In this document: piece by piece, positions 52,593 to 61,474 of the stretch | Numbering within the stretch: position 1 is the first letter of the stretch | Layout of the letters: each line of letters begins with the position of its first letter | NCBI RefSeq assembly: GCF_900090275.1 | Contig: NZ_LT607755.1 | Span: 2,976,001-3,040,000 of the forward strand | Source: Micromonospora zamorensis | GTDB lineage: Bacteria; Actinomycetota; Actinomycetes; Mycobacteriales; Micromonosporaceae | Reading direction: 5' to 3' | Length of the DNA: 64,000 nucleotides | Position numbers and translations under genes: made by a program | Notes under the pieces: model-generated | What the model saw: the letters and a program-made list of their open reading frames with translations, nothing else | What the model was told of the DNA's origin: nothing | The model's database searches: none

Positions 52593-53812
52593 CCCCCCGC
52601 CGGCAACTGGTCGTCCTGGTCGGCGCGGACCTGATCTCCAACCTGGGCACCCGCATCTCGGTGGTGACCATCCCGTGGCTGGTGCTTGTCACCACCGGCA
52701 GCCCGACCAAGATGGGCCTGGTCGCGTTCGCCGAGACCCTGCCGTACCTGCTGTCCAGCGCGCTGGGCACACCCTGGGCGGACCGGATCGGCCTGCGCCG
52801 CACGTCCATCCTCTGTGACGCCGGCAGCGCGGTGGCCATGGTGGTCGTCGCGCTGACCCCGTGGTTGGGTTTCGGTTCGCTGGTGGCGCTGGTGGCGCTG
52901 GCCGGCGCGCTGCGCGGCATCGGGGACCGGGTGAAGCACGTGATGTTCCGGCCGGTCGCCGAGGCCGCCGGGGTGCCGCTGATCCGGCTGACCTCGGCGT
53001 ACGACGGGCTGAGCCGGGTGGTGACCCTCTTCGGCGCCGCCGTGGGCGGCGTGCTGATCGCCGCGTTCGGGGTGACCGAGGCGATCCTCATCGACGCGGC
53101 CAGCTTCGGTGTCTGCGCGCTGCTGATCGGTGTCCTGGTCCGGCCGCCGGCCGCGCCGGCGAAGCCCGCCGAGCCGGAGAGCTACCTGCGCGCGCTGCGT
53201 GCAGGGTTCGGCTACCTGGGCCGGGACCGGCCGCTGCTCAGCATGCTGCTGGTCATCTCGGCGCTGAACATGGTGGCCAACGCCAGCGTGGCCGTCTACA
53301 TCCCGGTCTGGGTCGCCCGGGAGCTGCACGGCCCCAGCGGGCTCGGTCTGGTGCTGGCGGCGTTCTCGGCGGGCGCGCTGCTGGGCAACGTGGTCTTCAC
53401 CGCACTCGGGCCGAGGTTGCCCCGCCGGCTGACGTTCCTGGTCGGGGCACTGATCGCCGGCACACCCCGGCTGGTCGCACTGGCGATCAGTGACGAGCTG
53501 CCGGTGGTGCTCGTGGTGACCTTCCTGTCCGGCATCGGCATTGCGGCGGTCAACCCGTTGCTCGGGGTGGCGCTCTACGAACGGGTGCCTGCCGAGTTGC
53601 AGACCCGGGTGATCGGCATCGCCGGGTCGTTGGCCTTCGTCGGTCTGCCGGTCGGTGCGCTGCTCGGCGGCTGGTCGGTGGACGCGCTGGGTCTCACCCC
53701 GGCGCTGCTGACCATGGCGGTGGCGTGCCTGCTGGTCAGCGCGTACCCGCTGCTGACCCGGCCGTCCGAGCCGAGGACACCGACGCGGCCCACCCCTGCC
53801 GTCGCGCCCTGA
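52589..53812 (+). CDS. MFS transporter
   Basis: 407 residues, 12 predicted helices. The loop after helix 2 is ALGTPWADRIGLRRTS, the MFS motif-A position (usual form GxLaDrxGrrr), and the two six-helix halves are separated by the PPAAPAKPAEPES linker. It belongs to the MFS_3/EntS-like exporter type. GTG at 52589 overlaps the ligase stop, so the two are translated together. It likely exports the ligase product or a related toxic acid; this is inference from coupling. The stop is followed by 53 bases to the next gene. Confidence 0.88.
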   Translation: MTPRRQLVVLVGADLISNLGTRISVVTIPWLVLVTTGSPTKMGLVAFAETLPYLLSSALGTPWADRIGLRRTSILCDAGSAVAMVVVALTPWLGFGSLVALVALAGALRGIGDRVKHVMFRPVAEAAGVPLIRLTSAYDGLSRVVTLFGAAVGGVLIAAFGVTEAILIDAASFGVCALLIGVLVRPPAAPAKPAEPESYLRALRAGFGYLGRDRPLLSMLLVISALNMVANASVAVYIPVWVARELHGPSGLGLVLAAFSAGALLGNVVFTALGPRLPRRLTFLVGALIAGTPRLVALAISDELPVVLVVTFLSGIGIAAVNPLLGVALYERVPAELQTRVIGIAGSLAFVGLPVGALLGGWSVDALGLTPALLTMAVACLLVSAYPLLTRPSEPRTPTRPTPAVAP

Positions 53813-53865
53813 GAGTTGGGCTCGCACGAGCACACTGCGGCTTGCTGAGCGCGTACCGTGTGGGC

Positions 53866-54270
53866 ATGCCGAGCTGGGAGGACGTCCGCCGGATCGCGCT
53901 CGCTCTGCCGGAGACCACCGAGCGTCCGTCGTACGACGGGTTGCCGGCCTGGCGGGTCCGGGACAAGCCGTTCGTGTGGGAGCGACCGCTGCGCCGCGCG
54001 GACCTCGACGCCCTCGGTGACGCCGCGCCCGACGGCCCGCTGCTCGGCGTACGAGTGGTCGACCTCGGCGTCAAGGAAGCCCTGCTCGCCGACGACCCGG
54101 CGGTCTACCTCACCACCCCGCACTTCGACGGGTACCCGGCGGTGCTGGTCCGGCTCGACCGGATCAACCTGTCCGAGTTGACCGAGGTGGTCACCGAGGC
54201 GTGGTATGCCCGCGCCCCGAAACGCCTCGCCGCCGCCCACCGCGCCGATCACGGGCCGACCGACGGCTAG
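53866..54270 (+). CDS. MmcQ/YjbR-family DNA-binding-like protein
   Basis: 134 residues of the MmcQ/YjbR family: ALALPETTERPSYDGLPAWRV at the start, VDLGVKEALLAD in the middle, HFDGYPAVLVRLDRI, and the C-terminal LTEVVTEAWYARAPKRLA helix. The fold resembles a CyaY-like double wing; the cellular role is not established. ATG at 53866 has only a weak ribosome-binding site. Confidence 0.85.
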   Translation: MPSWEDVRRIALALPETTERPSYDGLPAWRVRDKPFVWERPLRRADLDALGDAAPDGPLLGVRVVDLGVKEALLADDPAVYLTTPHFDGYPAVLVRLDRINLSELTEVVTEAWYARAPKRLAAAHRADHGPTDG

Positions 54271-54507
54271 TGCCGTGACCGGGAACGTTCACCGGGCTGG
54301 CGTCGGGGCCGGAACCGAGGAGCGGACCTCCGTCCACCTGGCGGAAGTGCGGTTGACGGATTGAGCAGTCGGTCCTCATTGGCCTGATTCACGGGACTGC
54401 ACCGCACCGGCCCGCTCGCTATCGTCCTGACAACGGGCGATTGCTCGGCGTCACGGGGTCCTGGTGCCGCACGGCCAAACCGGCCGACCAAGTCAGGGAA
54501 GAGGAGC

Positions 54508-56436
54508 ATGCGTCTCACGCGCAGTCGCCTGGCGAAGGGGGCGGCGTTACTCGCCACCGCCGTCGTCGCGGGCACGACCATCAGTTCCACCGCGCAGGCG
54601 GTGAGCGGTGTCAGTCCGGTGCCCTCGGGCACCTACCTGTTCACCGCCAAGATTCAGAACGACCTCGGGGCCTGTTCCGCCGCCCTGGTCGACCCCACCT
54701 GGGTGGTCACCACCACCGACTGCCTCACCAGCGGTGGCCAACCCGTCGTCGTGGGGCCGCCGACGCGCCCGACGACCGTCACGGTTGGACGGACGGACCT
54801 GACCGCCACCGGGGGGCACGTGATGGCCGTCACCGCTCTGGTGCCGCACCCCTCCCGCAACGTGGTGCTCGCCCAGCTCGAACGACCGGCGACAGGCGTC
54901 ACGCCGATCTCCCTCGGTGCGGCAGCGACAGCGGGAGAGCAGCTCATGGCCGCCGGCTTCGGCCGTACGGCCACCGAGTGGGTGCCCGACAAGCTGCACG
55001 CGGGCGCCTTCGCCGTTACAGGCATCGCCAACACGACCGTCACCATCGACGGCAGCGACACCGCCACCAGCCTGTGCAAGGGCGATGCCGGCGGCCCTCT
55101 GGTGCGGGTCAGCTCGGGCGCGCCCCAACTGGTCGCCCTGCACGACCGCTCCTGGCAGGGCGGCTGTCTCTCCGAGACCGAGACCCGTCGCACCGCCACC
55201 GAGGTCCGGGTCGACGACCTCGGGTCCTGGATCTCCCAGAACACCCGCAACAGCTACGTGGCGCTCTCGCCCGCCGGGGCCCTACTGGACACTCGCAGCG
55301 GCGTCGGCGCCACCGCGGGCCCGCGTACCGGTGCGGTCACCACCGACTTCCAGGCGCTCGGGGTCGCGGGAGTCCCGGCCACCGGCGTCACCGCCGTCCT
55401 GGTGGACGTCACGGCGATCAGACCCACCACCGCCGCCTACCTGACGGTGTTCCCGCAGGGGTCGCCACGGCCGGCCACCTCCTCACTCAACGCCTCCCCC
55501 GGCGAGACGATCTCCACCACCCAGGTGGTCAAGGTCGGGCCGGACGGCAGACTCTCCGTCTACCACCAGGGCGGCAGCACGAACGTCCTCGTCGACGTGC
55601 GCGGCTACTTCACCAACAGCGGGGGCGGTGGCCTCGTCGCGGTGCCACACACCCGCGTCGTGGACACGCGGAACGGCACCGGCACCACCACCGGCACGAT
55701 TCCCACCAACGGCAGCCGCACGTTCACGCTGACCGGCGGCGTCATTCCGGCCGGAGCGAGTAACGCGCTGCTCGACGTGGCCGTGGTCGACGCCGTCAGC
55801 GGCGGCTACCTCAACGCGTACGCCACGGGTGGCGCGGCCGACCCGACCAGCGTGATGGACTACGCCGGTGGGGTCACCTCGCAGGGGCTCTCGGTCAAGC
55901 TCTCCTCGGCGGGCCAGGTCACCTTCGTGAACCGGGGTCCGGCCGTGCACCTGGTGATCAGCCTGGAGGGTTACATCGCGGCCTCCCCGGCCGAGGGTGC
56001 GGATCTGCGCCTCACTCAGGCCATCCAGGTCGTGGACACCCGCGCCAACGGCGGGGCACCCCTCAAGACGAAGGGTGAGCTGTTCCTCAACCTCACCGGC
56101 GCCAACGGCATTCCGCTGAACGCGATGGACGGCGCGCTCATCTCGGTGACGACGATCAGCCCCACCACGAACGGGTATCTGACTGTCGAACCGGACGGGA
56201 TCTTCGCGTACACCAACCCAGGCGGGCCGGTGGTGAAGAACCCGTCGGTGTCGAATTTCACCGCAGGTCACCTGGCCCGTACGACGATGGTGGTCACCAA
56301 GGTCGGTCGGGACACCGGCCAAATCGGTGACGGCAAGCCCGGCGTGATCAGAATCCTGAACGTCAGCAGCGGCACCGTCCACGTGGTGGTGACCCTGCAC
56401 GGCTGGTTCAACAAGCCGGCTGGCAGCGCCAACTGA
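54508..56436 (+). CDS. Secreted trypsin-fold pseudoprotease with LDTR repeats
   Basis: 642 residues. Signal peptide (cleavage near SSTAQA) then an S1 chymotrypsin-fold domain to about residue 248. All three catalytic positions are changed: the His of TAAHC is Asp71 (VVTTTDCL), the Asp is Asn118 (SRNVVLAQL) and the nucleophile Ser is Ala194 (CKGDAGGPLV). Cysteines and the fold core, such as GFGRTATEWVPDKL, are kept. The remaining 390 residues hold three beta-rich repeats, each with an LDTR-type motif (GALLDTRSGVG, RVVDTRNGTG, QVVDTRANGG), found in actinobacterial cell-surface proteins. Likely a binding or scaffold protein outside the cell. ATG follows GAGGAG. Confidence 0.88.
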   Translation: MRLTRSRLAKGAALLATAVVAGTTISSTAQAVSGVSPVPSGTYLFTAKIQNDLGACSAALVDPTWVVTTTDCLTSGGQPVVVGPPTRPTTVTVGRTDLTATGGHVMAVTALVPHPSRNVVLAQLERPATGVTPISLGAAATAGEQLMAAGFGRTATEWVPDKLHAGAFAVTGIANTTVTIDGSDTATSLCKGDAGGPLVRVSSGAPQLVALHDRSWQGGCLSETETRRTATEVRVDDLGSWISQNTRNSYVALSPAGALLDTRSGVGATAGPRTGAVTTDFQALGVAGVPATGVTAVLVDVTAIRPTTAAYLTVFPQGSPRPATSSLNASPGETISTTQVVKVGPDGRLSVYHQGGSTNVLVDVRGYFTNSGGGGLVAVPHTRVVDTRNGTGTTTGTIPTNGSRTFTLTGGVIPAGASNALLDVAVVDAVSGGYLNAYATGGAADPTSVMDYAGGVTSQGLSVKLSSAGQVTFVNRGPAVHLVISLEGYIAASPAEGADLRLTQAIQVVDTRANGGAPLKTKGELFLNLTGANGIPLNAMDGALISVTTISPTTNGYLTVEPDGIFAYTNPGGPVVKNPSVSNFTAGHLARTTMVVTKVGRDTGQIGDGKPGVIRILNVSSGTVHVVVTLHGWFNKPAGSAN

Positions 56437-56441
56437 CCGAC

Positions 56442-56482
56442 GCTCCGCGGCTCCTACCCTGGGCGGGTAGGAGCCGCGGAGC
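56442..56482. terminator. Perfect 18-base-pair hairpin terminator
   Basis: 56442-56459 pairs without mismatch with 56465-56482 around TGGGC, 6 bases after the pseudoprotease stop. Confidence 0.88.
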
Positions 56483-56520
56483 TCTGTCCAGCACCGGACC
56501 ACTCGATTAGCCTGCGGGGC

Positions 56521-57207
56521 ATGGCATCGACGTCGACCGAAGCAACGGATCCGTACTGCCTGCGGGAGGGCGAGAGCGCCGCCCTCCTACGCGGGCACGG
56601 GTGGCAGCGGTTCGTCGTGCTCGGCGACAGCGTGGCCGAGGGGAGTTGCGAACCCACGCCGGGCTACTCCGACCAGCAGTGGGCCGACCGGATCGCCACC
56701 GAACTGGACGCCGCCCGCCCGGGTCTGGCGTACCTCAATCTCGGTCGCAGTGGGCTGCGCGCGCACGAGGTGCGCGCCACCCAACTGGCCCCGGCTCTGG
56801 CGTTCGGCCCGGACCTGGCGCTTGTGGTGTGCGGCGGCAACGACGCCTTCCGGTCCCGCTACGACGCGGACAACGTCGACGCGGAGCTGACCGCGATGAT
56901 CGTCGCCCTCCAGCAGGCCGACGCAGATGTGATCACGGTGGGCATGTTCGACGTCTCGTACAGCCCGGCGGTCCCGGAGGCCCTGCGCCCCGGCCTGCGG
57001 GAGCGGATGCGCCTCCTGTCCGCGCGCACCGCGAAGCTCGCCGAGCGCCTGGGCACCGTCCACGTGCACCTGACCGATCACCCGCTGACCGCCGACCCGA
57101 CCCTGTACAGCACCGACGGCCGGCATGGTAGCGGCCGCAGCGACGCCATCGCGACAGCTGAAACCCTCCGTCGCCTGCACAGCCACCTGGCTGGCTCCGC
57201 AAGCTGA
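56521..57207 (+). CDS. Cytosolic SGNH/GDSL-type hydrolase
   Basis: 228 residues without a signal peptide. SGNH blocks: FVVLGDSVAEGS (Ser), LGRSGLRA (Gly), VVCGGNDAF (Asn) and the C-terminal DGRHGSGRSDAI (Asp, His). This is the compact lipase_GDSL_2 type; substrates range from acyl esters to acetylated sugars. It lies between the two pseudoprotease genes but is separated from the first by a strong terminator, so a functional link is not shown. Confidence 0.85.
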   Translation: MASTSTEATDPYCLREGESAALLRGHGWQRFVVLGDSVAEGSCEPTPGYSDQQWADRIATELDAARPGLAYLNLGRSGLRAHEVRATQLAPALAFGPDLALVVCGGNDAFRSRYDADNVDAELTAMIVALQQADADVITVGMFDVSYSPAVPEALRPGLRERMRLLSARTAKLAERLGTVHVHLTDHPLTADPTLYSTDGRHGSGRSDAIATAETLRRLHSHLAGSAS

Positions 57208-57306
57208 CGCGCCGAACCGGGCATCACGAGCCGCCCGCCGAACCGCCTCCGCGCCGGGGTCGGTCGACGGGAATCACACGGGGCACCGCCGCGGCCACGG
57301 TTCTCC

Positions 57307-57312
57307 TATAGT
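57307..57312 (+). promoter_or_regulatory. Possible -10 element for the lectin-type pseudoprotease gene
   Basis: TATAGT stands out in a GC-rich 244-base intergenic region, 140 bases before the start codon. No clear -35 at the right spacing was found. The rest of the region shows nothing else. Confidence 0.35.
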
Positions 57313-57451
57313 GACGTCCGTCGAGATCACCCGCGGCGACGCCGGTGGTCGACACGTATCAGGAGAATGCGGCAGACCGGGCGGTCCGTCGTCCACGGGG
57401 GAGCCGATCGCGGCCGTTTCTGCGGCGGGCGACGGCAGATCGGAGATCTAC

Positions 57452-58990
57452 ATGCGGCGTGCCCGCACGTTGACAATGGTGATCGGCGCATTTGCGCTGG
57501 CGGTCGCCGGATCCGTACCAGCACAGGCGGTCAGCGGTGGCCAGGCGGTCACCGACAACAGCTACCCCTTCATCGCCAAGGTGGACTTCGGAGCCGCAGT
57601 GCGCTCCTGCACGGGCACGCTCCTCGACCCGCACTGGGTCGTCACCGCAGCGAGCTGCGTGAGTGAGACCGGGCAGCCGCCGGTGGCCGGCGCGCCGACC
57701 CAGGCCACCACGGTCACCGTCGGCCGGGTCGACCTGGCCAGCACGGGCGGGCAGGTGCGTACCGCCGTCTCGGTGGTGCCGCACCCCACCGAGAACCTGG
57801 CGCTGATCCGACTCAATCAGCCGGTCACCACCAGCGCCCCGGCCCAGATCGGCGCTGCCCCCGCCGTTGACGAGCAGCTTCAGGCACTCGGCTACGGCCG
57901 CACCGCCACCGAGTGGGTCCAGAACCGGCTGCACAGTGGCACGTTCAGCGTCACCTCGGTGACCAGCGGCACCGTCGGCCTCGACGGCACCGGTACCGGC
58001 GCCACCCTGTGTCGTGGCGACGCCGGCGGCCCGTCCGTTCGGCGCAACGGCAGCGCGGTGGAGGTGGTCGCCGTGCACGACCGTTCCTTCCAGGGCGGCT
58101 GCATCGGCGAGACCGAGACCCGGCGCACCGCCGTCGACACTCGTCTGGACAGCCAGGCCGGCTGGGTCGCAACCAGCATCGACGCCGCGCCGGACTGGCT
58201 CGCGGGTCAGGCGCTGCCGATCACGAACGGGCGTAGCGGGGACTGCCTGGTGACGACCGGCAACACGGACCGCACGCCGGTCGGCACCGCGGCCTGCTCG
58301 GCGACCGCGCCCGCGCAGCAGTGGACGTTGGTGCCGAACGGGTCGGGCACCTTTCATCTGAAGAATGTCGGCAACGGCAAGTGCGCGTACGGCGAGGCAC
58401 CGGTTCTCGGCGATGTGAAGATCTACAACTGTGACAGCGGGATCACCCAGCAGTGGCGGATCACCACCGACTCGGTCCGCAGCCAGTTGAAGAACCTGGG
58501 CTCAGGGCTCTGCATCGCCTCCCCCGCCACCACCCCGAACGACATCCGGATGGACACCTGCGGCGCGTGGGACGACCACCACTGGGTGCAGAGGGGCAAC
58601 GGCGGCGGCGCCTACGGCGCGCTCAAGGCGGAGGCGAACGGGCTCTGCCTGAAAAACATCACCGGTGCCGGCTATCGCGTGGGCCTGATACTGGCCGGTT
58701 GCACCAGCCCTCAACCGTGGACGCAGAGCGGTCTCACGCTCCAAGCGGACGGCGGCTGCCTCACGACAAAGGGAGCCACGACCCCTTTCCCTCGCGGCAC
58801 CGCGATGAAACTTGAGGCGTGCAACGGCGCCAAGGAACAGGACTGGATGCTCATGCCCGATGGCACGATCAAGAACCCAAGCACCCGCAACTGCCTCGGC
58901 TACCGCTACGACTCCCTTGAGGGCGGCGCCTGGGTGCCGTCGATGGTCGCCTGCACCGATGGCGTGATCTGGCGGCTACCCGCCGCCTGA
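57452..58990 (+). CDS. Secreted trypsin-fold pseudoprotease with ricin-type lectin region
   Basis: 512 residues. Signal peptide to about residue 27 (SVPAQA), then an S1 fold to about 247, paralogous to the protein at 54508 (shared GRTATEWV and RGDAGGP or KGDAGGP, and QGGC followed by ETETRRTA). The triad is lost here too: Ser68 for His (VVTAASC), Asn115 for Asp (ENLALIRL) and Ala191 for Ser (RGDAGGP). From about 255 on there are ricin B-type carbohydrate-binding repeats with QQW motifs (AQQWTLVPNG, TQQWRITTD) and further Cys/Trp blocks to the C-terminus. ATG at 57452 follows GGAG. Probably a secreted sugar-binding protein with a dead protease head. Confidence 0.88.
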   Translation: MRRARTLTMVIGAFALAVAGSVPAQAVSGGQAVTDNSYPFIAKVDFGAAVRSCTGTLLDPHWVVTAASCVSETGQPPVAGAPTQATTVTVGRVDLASTGGQVRTAVSVVPHPTENLALIRLNQPVTTSAPAQIGAAPAVDEQLQALGYGRTATEWVQNRLHSGTFSVTSVTSGTVGLDGTGTGATLCRGDAGGPSVRRNGSAVEVVAVHDRSFQGGCIGETETRRTAVDTRLDSQAGWVATSIDAAPDWLAGQALPITNGRSGDCLVTTGNTDRTPVGTAACSATAPAQQWTLVPNGSGTFHLKNVGNGKCAYGEAPVLGDVKIYNCDSGITQQWRITTDSVRSQLKNLGSGLCIASPATTPNDIRMDTCGAWDDHHWVQRGNGGGAYGALKAEANGLCLKNITGAGYRVGLILAGCTSPQPWTQSGLTLQADGGCLTTKGATTPFPRGTAMKLEACNGAKEQDWMLMPDGTIKNPSTRNCLGYRYDSLEGGAWVPSMVACTDGVIWRLPAA

Positions 58991-59002
58991 CCGGCTGGCG
59001 TG

Positions 59003-59038
59003 GGGTGTGGCTGCGGAGATGCCTCCGCAGCCACACCC
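59003..59038. terminator. Perfect 16-base-pair hairpin terminator
   Basis: GGGTGTGGCTGCGGAG (59003-59018) pairs with 59023-59038 around ATGC. It lies between the convergent lectin-type gene and the ATP-grasp gene and can serve both. Confidence 0.85.
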
Positions 59039-59068
59039 GTTGGTCGGGCTGACAGGCTCGGCAAGCGG

Positions 59069-60427
59069 TCAGTCGTGCAACAGCACACCGGTCATCAGGA
59101 CGCCGTGGGCCAGGTTGAGGACTCCGTCGCAGCCGGGGTAGCCGACCCTCGCCAGCCCGCCGGAGGCGTGCCGGCCGAACAGGTACGGAGCGAGGGAGTA
59201 CGGCACCTCCGCCGTCACCGTCTCGCCCGTCTCGATCTGCACGAAGTCCATCGACACCCGGTCGGTCGGCAGGTACTCCTGAAGGATCGCACCGCCCTGG
59301 TCGACGGCGGCCCGCAACCCGTCGGCCCAGTCCGTCGGGCTCAACTCCGGGCCGAGCAGCACGCCGTGCCCGGCGGAACCATCGGCCGGTTTGGCCACCA
59401 GCTTCGCCTGGTCGGCGATCGCCCGGTCGAGCACCGCGGCGGTCAGCGGCACCGTGTACGGCACGTGCCGACGGATCAGCGTCTGGTCGTCGGCGGGTAG
59501 CCCGTCCACGTCCTCCCACAGCCACGCGAAGGTGGTCTTGTTGCCGAGCAGCCAGGCCGCCGCCGAGACGAACATCGGCAGCGTGCCCGCCGCGAGGGCA
59601 CCGGCCACCGCGTCCAAACCGGCGGTCGGGGTGACCCGGTTGGGCACGAACAGCCGGAACAGCGCGTCGACCGGCGCGCCGTCGACCACCAGGCGACTGT
59701 CGGCGTCCAGGGTGGCGGTGGAGACCGGGGCGATGACCAGGTCGATGCCGAAGTCCCGGGCCCGTACGGCCAGTGGGTCGAGGATCCGGATGAACGTCTG
59801 CGGGTCGTCCAGACCGGGGTAGTCGGCGTCGAAGTCCATCAGCAGCGCCACCCGGGCGCCTTCGGGCAACCGCAGCTCCTCGCGGATCGCCACGAACCGT
59901 TGGTCGAGCAGTGACGGTGCGGCCCGCGCCGGCAGGTCGTCCAGGATGCCCTGCTCCTGGTAGAGCCGCGCGAACCGCTGGATCACGGTGTCGGCGTCGA
60001 AGCCGCCACCGAGGCTGCTGTCGATGTTGTACTCGACGAACTTCGGCACCCCCGCCGAGAAGATCACGTCCGGCCGGTACGCGGCCAGCAGCGCCTCGCT
60101 CAGCGGCTCCGACTCGTCCAGCAGGCGGGTCTCCCCCGCCGGTACGTCGAGCAGCCGGCGCAGCTCACCGGCGGTGCCCGCCCGACGACGGCAGGCGTCG
60201 AGGATCAGTTGGGCGAGCCGGTCGCAGACCTCGTTCAGCTCCCGCCAGGCGTCGGCGGTCAGGACCGGGGGGCGGGCCAGCCGCCACTGCTTGTTGTAGG
60301 TGGCCCGGCCGTGGAAGACCTGCTCCCAGGCCGCCGCCCCACTGGTCACCATGGCTCGTCGGGCCGGCTCCGGCAGGTCGGTCCAGGCACGGTCGGCCGC
60401 CGGCCACGCGTAGTTGGGGTCGATCAT
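59069..60427 (-). CDS. ATP-grasp-like ligase (possibly circularly permuted type)
   Basis: 452 residues, cytosolic. An N-terminal helical half (to about 200) is followed by sections with ATP-grasp traits: KFVEYNIDSSLGGG (Glu/Asn metal or phosphate site), LMDFDADYPG, LGNKTTFAWLWED, KLVAKPADGSAGHGV (Lys and Gly-rich nucleotide loop) and ILQEYLPTDR. The order recalls circularly permuted ATP-grasp enzymes and glutathionylspermidine-synthase-like folds that join a carboxylate to an amine. I infer amide or ester formation on the product of the upstream genes. ATG overlaps the E1-beta stop (ATGA), making it the last gene of a coupled five-gene operon. Confidence 0.7.
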   Translation of the reverse strand: MIDPNYAWPAADRAWTDLPEPARRAMVTSGAAAWEQVFHGRATYNKQWRLARPPVLTADAWRELNEVCDRLAQLILDACRRRAGTAGELRRLLDVPAGETRLLDESEPLSEALLAAYRPDVIFSAGVPKFVEYNIDSSLGGGFDADTVIQRFARLYQEQGILDDLPARAAPSLLDQRFVAIREELRLPEGARVALLMDFDADYPGLDDPQTFIRILDPLAVRARDFGIDLVIAPVSTATLDADSRLVVDGAPVDALFRLFVPNRVTPTAGLDAVAGALAAGTLPMFVSAAAWLLGNKTTFAWLWEDVDGLPADDQTLIRRHVPYTVPLTAAVLDRAIADQAKLVAKPADGSAGHGVLLGPELSPTDWADGLRAAVDQGGAILQEYLPTDRVSMDFVQIETGETVTAEVPYSLAPYLFGRHASGGLARVGYPGCDGVLNLAHGVLMTGVLLHD

Positions 60428-61401
60428 GATCCGTCCTTCATGGTCAGGTGGATGGCGGTGGCGAGCTGGTCCCGGGACGGTTGCACGGCCCGGTCCAACG
60501 CCGGCGCGAACGGCAGCACCGCCCCGTCCGGGCGGGTGACCCGGCGGGGAGGGGCGAGCAGTCGGACGCGCTCCACCACCGAGGCGATGATCTCGGCGGC
60601 CATGCCGCAGGAGCGGTTGGCGTCGTCGACCACCACGAGCCGCCCGGTGCGCGCCACCGACTCGGTGAGGCCGTCGATGTCGAACGGGTACAGCGTGCGC
60701 GGGTCGAACACCTCCACCGAGACCTGGTCGGCCAGCTCCTCGGCCACCGCGAGCGCGTCGTGCACCAGGTGCCCGACCGCGACCACTGTGACGTCGTCGC
60801 CGAAGCGGTGGATCCGGCCCCGGCCCAGCGGCACCGGGGTCAGGTCCTCGACGTCCTCCCGCAGGTCCATCGCGCCGGCCGGGGCGAACACCACCACCGG
60901 GTCGTCGTGGCGGATCGCGGTGACCAGCAGCCCGTACGCGTCGGCCGGGGTGGCCGGCACGACGGTGACCACGCCGACGTGCGCGAAGAGACTGTACGGG
61001 TGGTCGGAGTGCTGCCCGGCCCAGCCCGTGCGCGAGCCGGAGCCGGGGACCAGGTAGGTGACCGGGACGGCGCACTGCCCACCGGTCATCAGCGGGAACT
61101 TGTGGGCGTGGTTGACGATCTGCTCGAAGACCAGGAACAGCAGCGACGGGATCTGGAACTCGATCACCGGCCGCAACCCGGCCAGCGCCGCGCCGGTGGC
61201 GAAGCTGGTGAACGCCTGCTCGGACAGCGGGGTGTCGCGTACCCGCTCGGTCCCGAAGCGCTTGGCCAGGCCGGTGGTCACCATCGACGCCCCGACCTGG
61301 ACGTCCTCGCCGAGCAGAAACACCGCCTCGTCCCGGGTCAGCTCGTCGGCGAGTGCCCGGGTCAGCGCCCGGCGGTACGACAGTCGGGGCACCTCAGCCA
61401 C
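60424..61401 (-). CDS. TPP-dependent 2-oxoacid dehydrogenase E1 beta-like subunit
   Basis: 325 residues. Pyrimidine-binding domain with FLLGEDVQVGASM, DTPLSEQAFTSFATG, EFQIPSLLFLVFEQ and GQHSDHPYSLF; the C-terminal domain has VVVDDANRSCGMAAE. It is clearly a different lineage from BkdB in the same window and closest in style to acetoin/pyruvate dehydrogenase beta subunits. Start is GTG at 61401, whose GGAG ribosome-binding site lies inside a 27-base tandem repeat. No E2 or E3 gene is in the operon as seen, so acyl transfer or carboligation to another acceptor is possible. Confidence 0.88.
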   Translation of the reverse strand: MAEVPRLSYRRALTRALADELTRDEAVFLLGEDVQVGASMVTTGLAKRFGTERVRDTPLSEQAFTSFATGAALAGLRPVIEFQIPSLLFLVFEQIVNHAHKFPLMTGGQCAVPVTYLVPGSGSRTGWAGQHSDHPYSLFAHVGVVTVVPATPADAYGLLVTAIRHDDPVVVFAPAGAMDLREDVEDLTPVPLGRGRIHRFGDDVTVVAVGHLVHDALAVAEELADQVSVEVFDPRTLYPFDIDGLTESVARTGRLVVVDDANRSCGMAAEIIASVVERVRLLAPPRRVTRPDGAVLPFAPALDRAVQPSRDQLATAIHLTMKDGS

Positions 61402-61474
61402 CTCCGGTGCGGGCGGTCATTCAGCCACCTCCGGTGCATGCGGTCATTCAGCCACCTCCGGTGCGGGCGGTCAT
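61394..61474 (-). repeat. Three 27-bp tandem repeats forming minicistrons at the E1 junction
   Basis: Units at 61448-61474, 61421-61447 and 61394-61420 are identical except for two adjacent bases in the middle unit. On the coding strand each unit is an ATG, seven codons (MTARTGGG, or MTACTGGG in the middle) and TGA, with the next ATG directly abutting. The first unit is the true C-terminus of E1 alpha. The last carries the GGAG ribosome-binding site and the GTG of E1 beta. Confidence 0.92.

Noticed and set aside
54271..54507. GGAAC followed by GTC about 15 bases later as an ECF sigma promoter for the first pseudoprotease
   Set aside because: Spacing and sequence are too loose in GC-rich DNA to support the call.
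61394..61474. Short tandem repeats considered as a CRISPR array
   Set aside because: Units abut without spacers and are coding-frame minicistrons; no cas genes are present.
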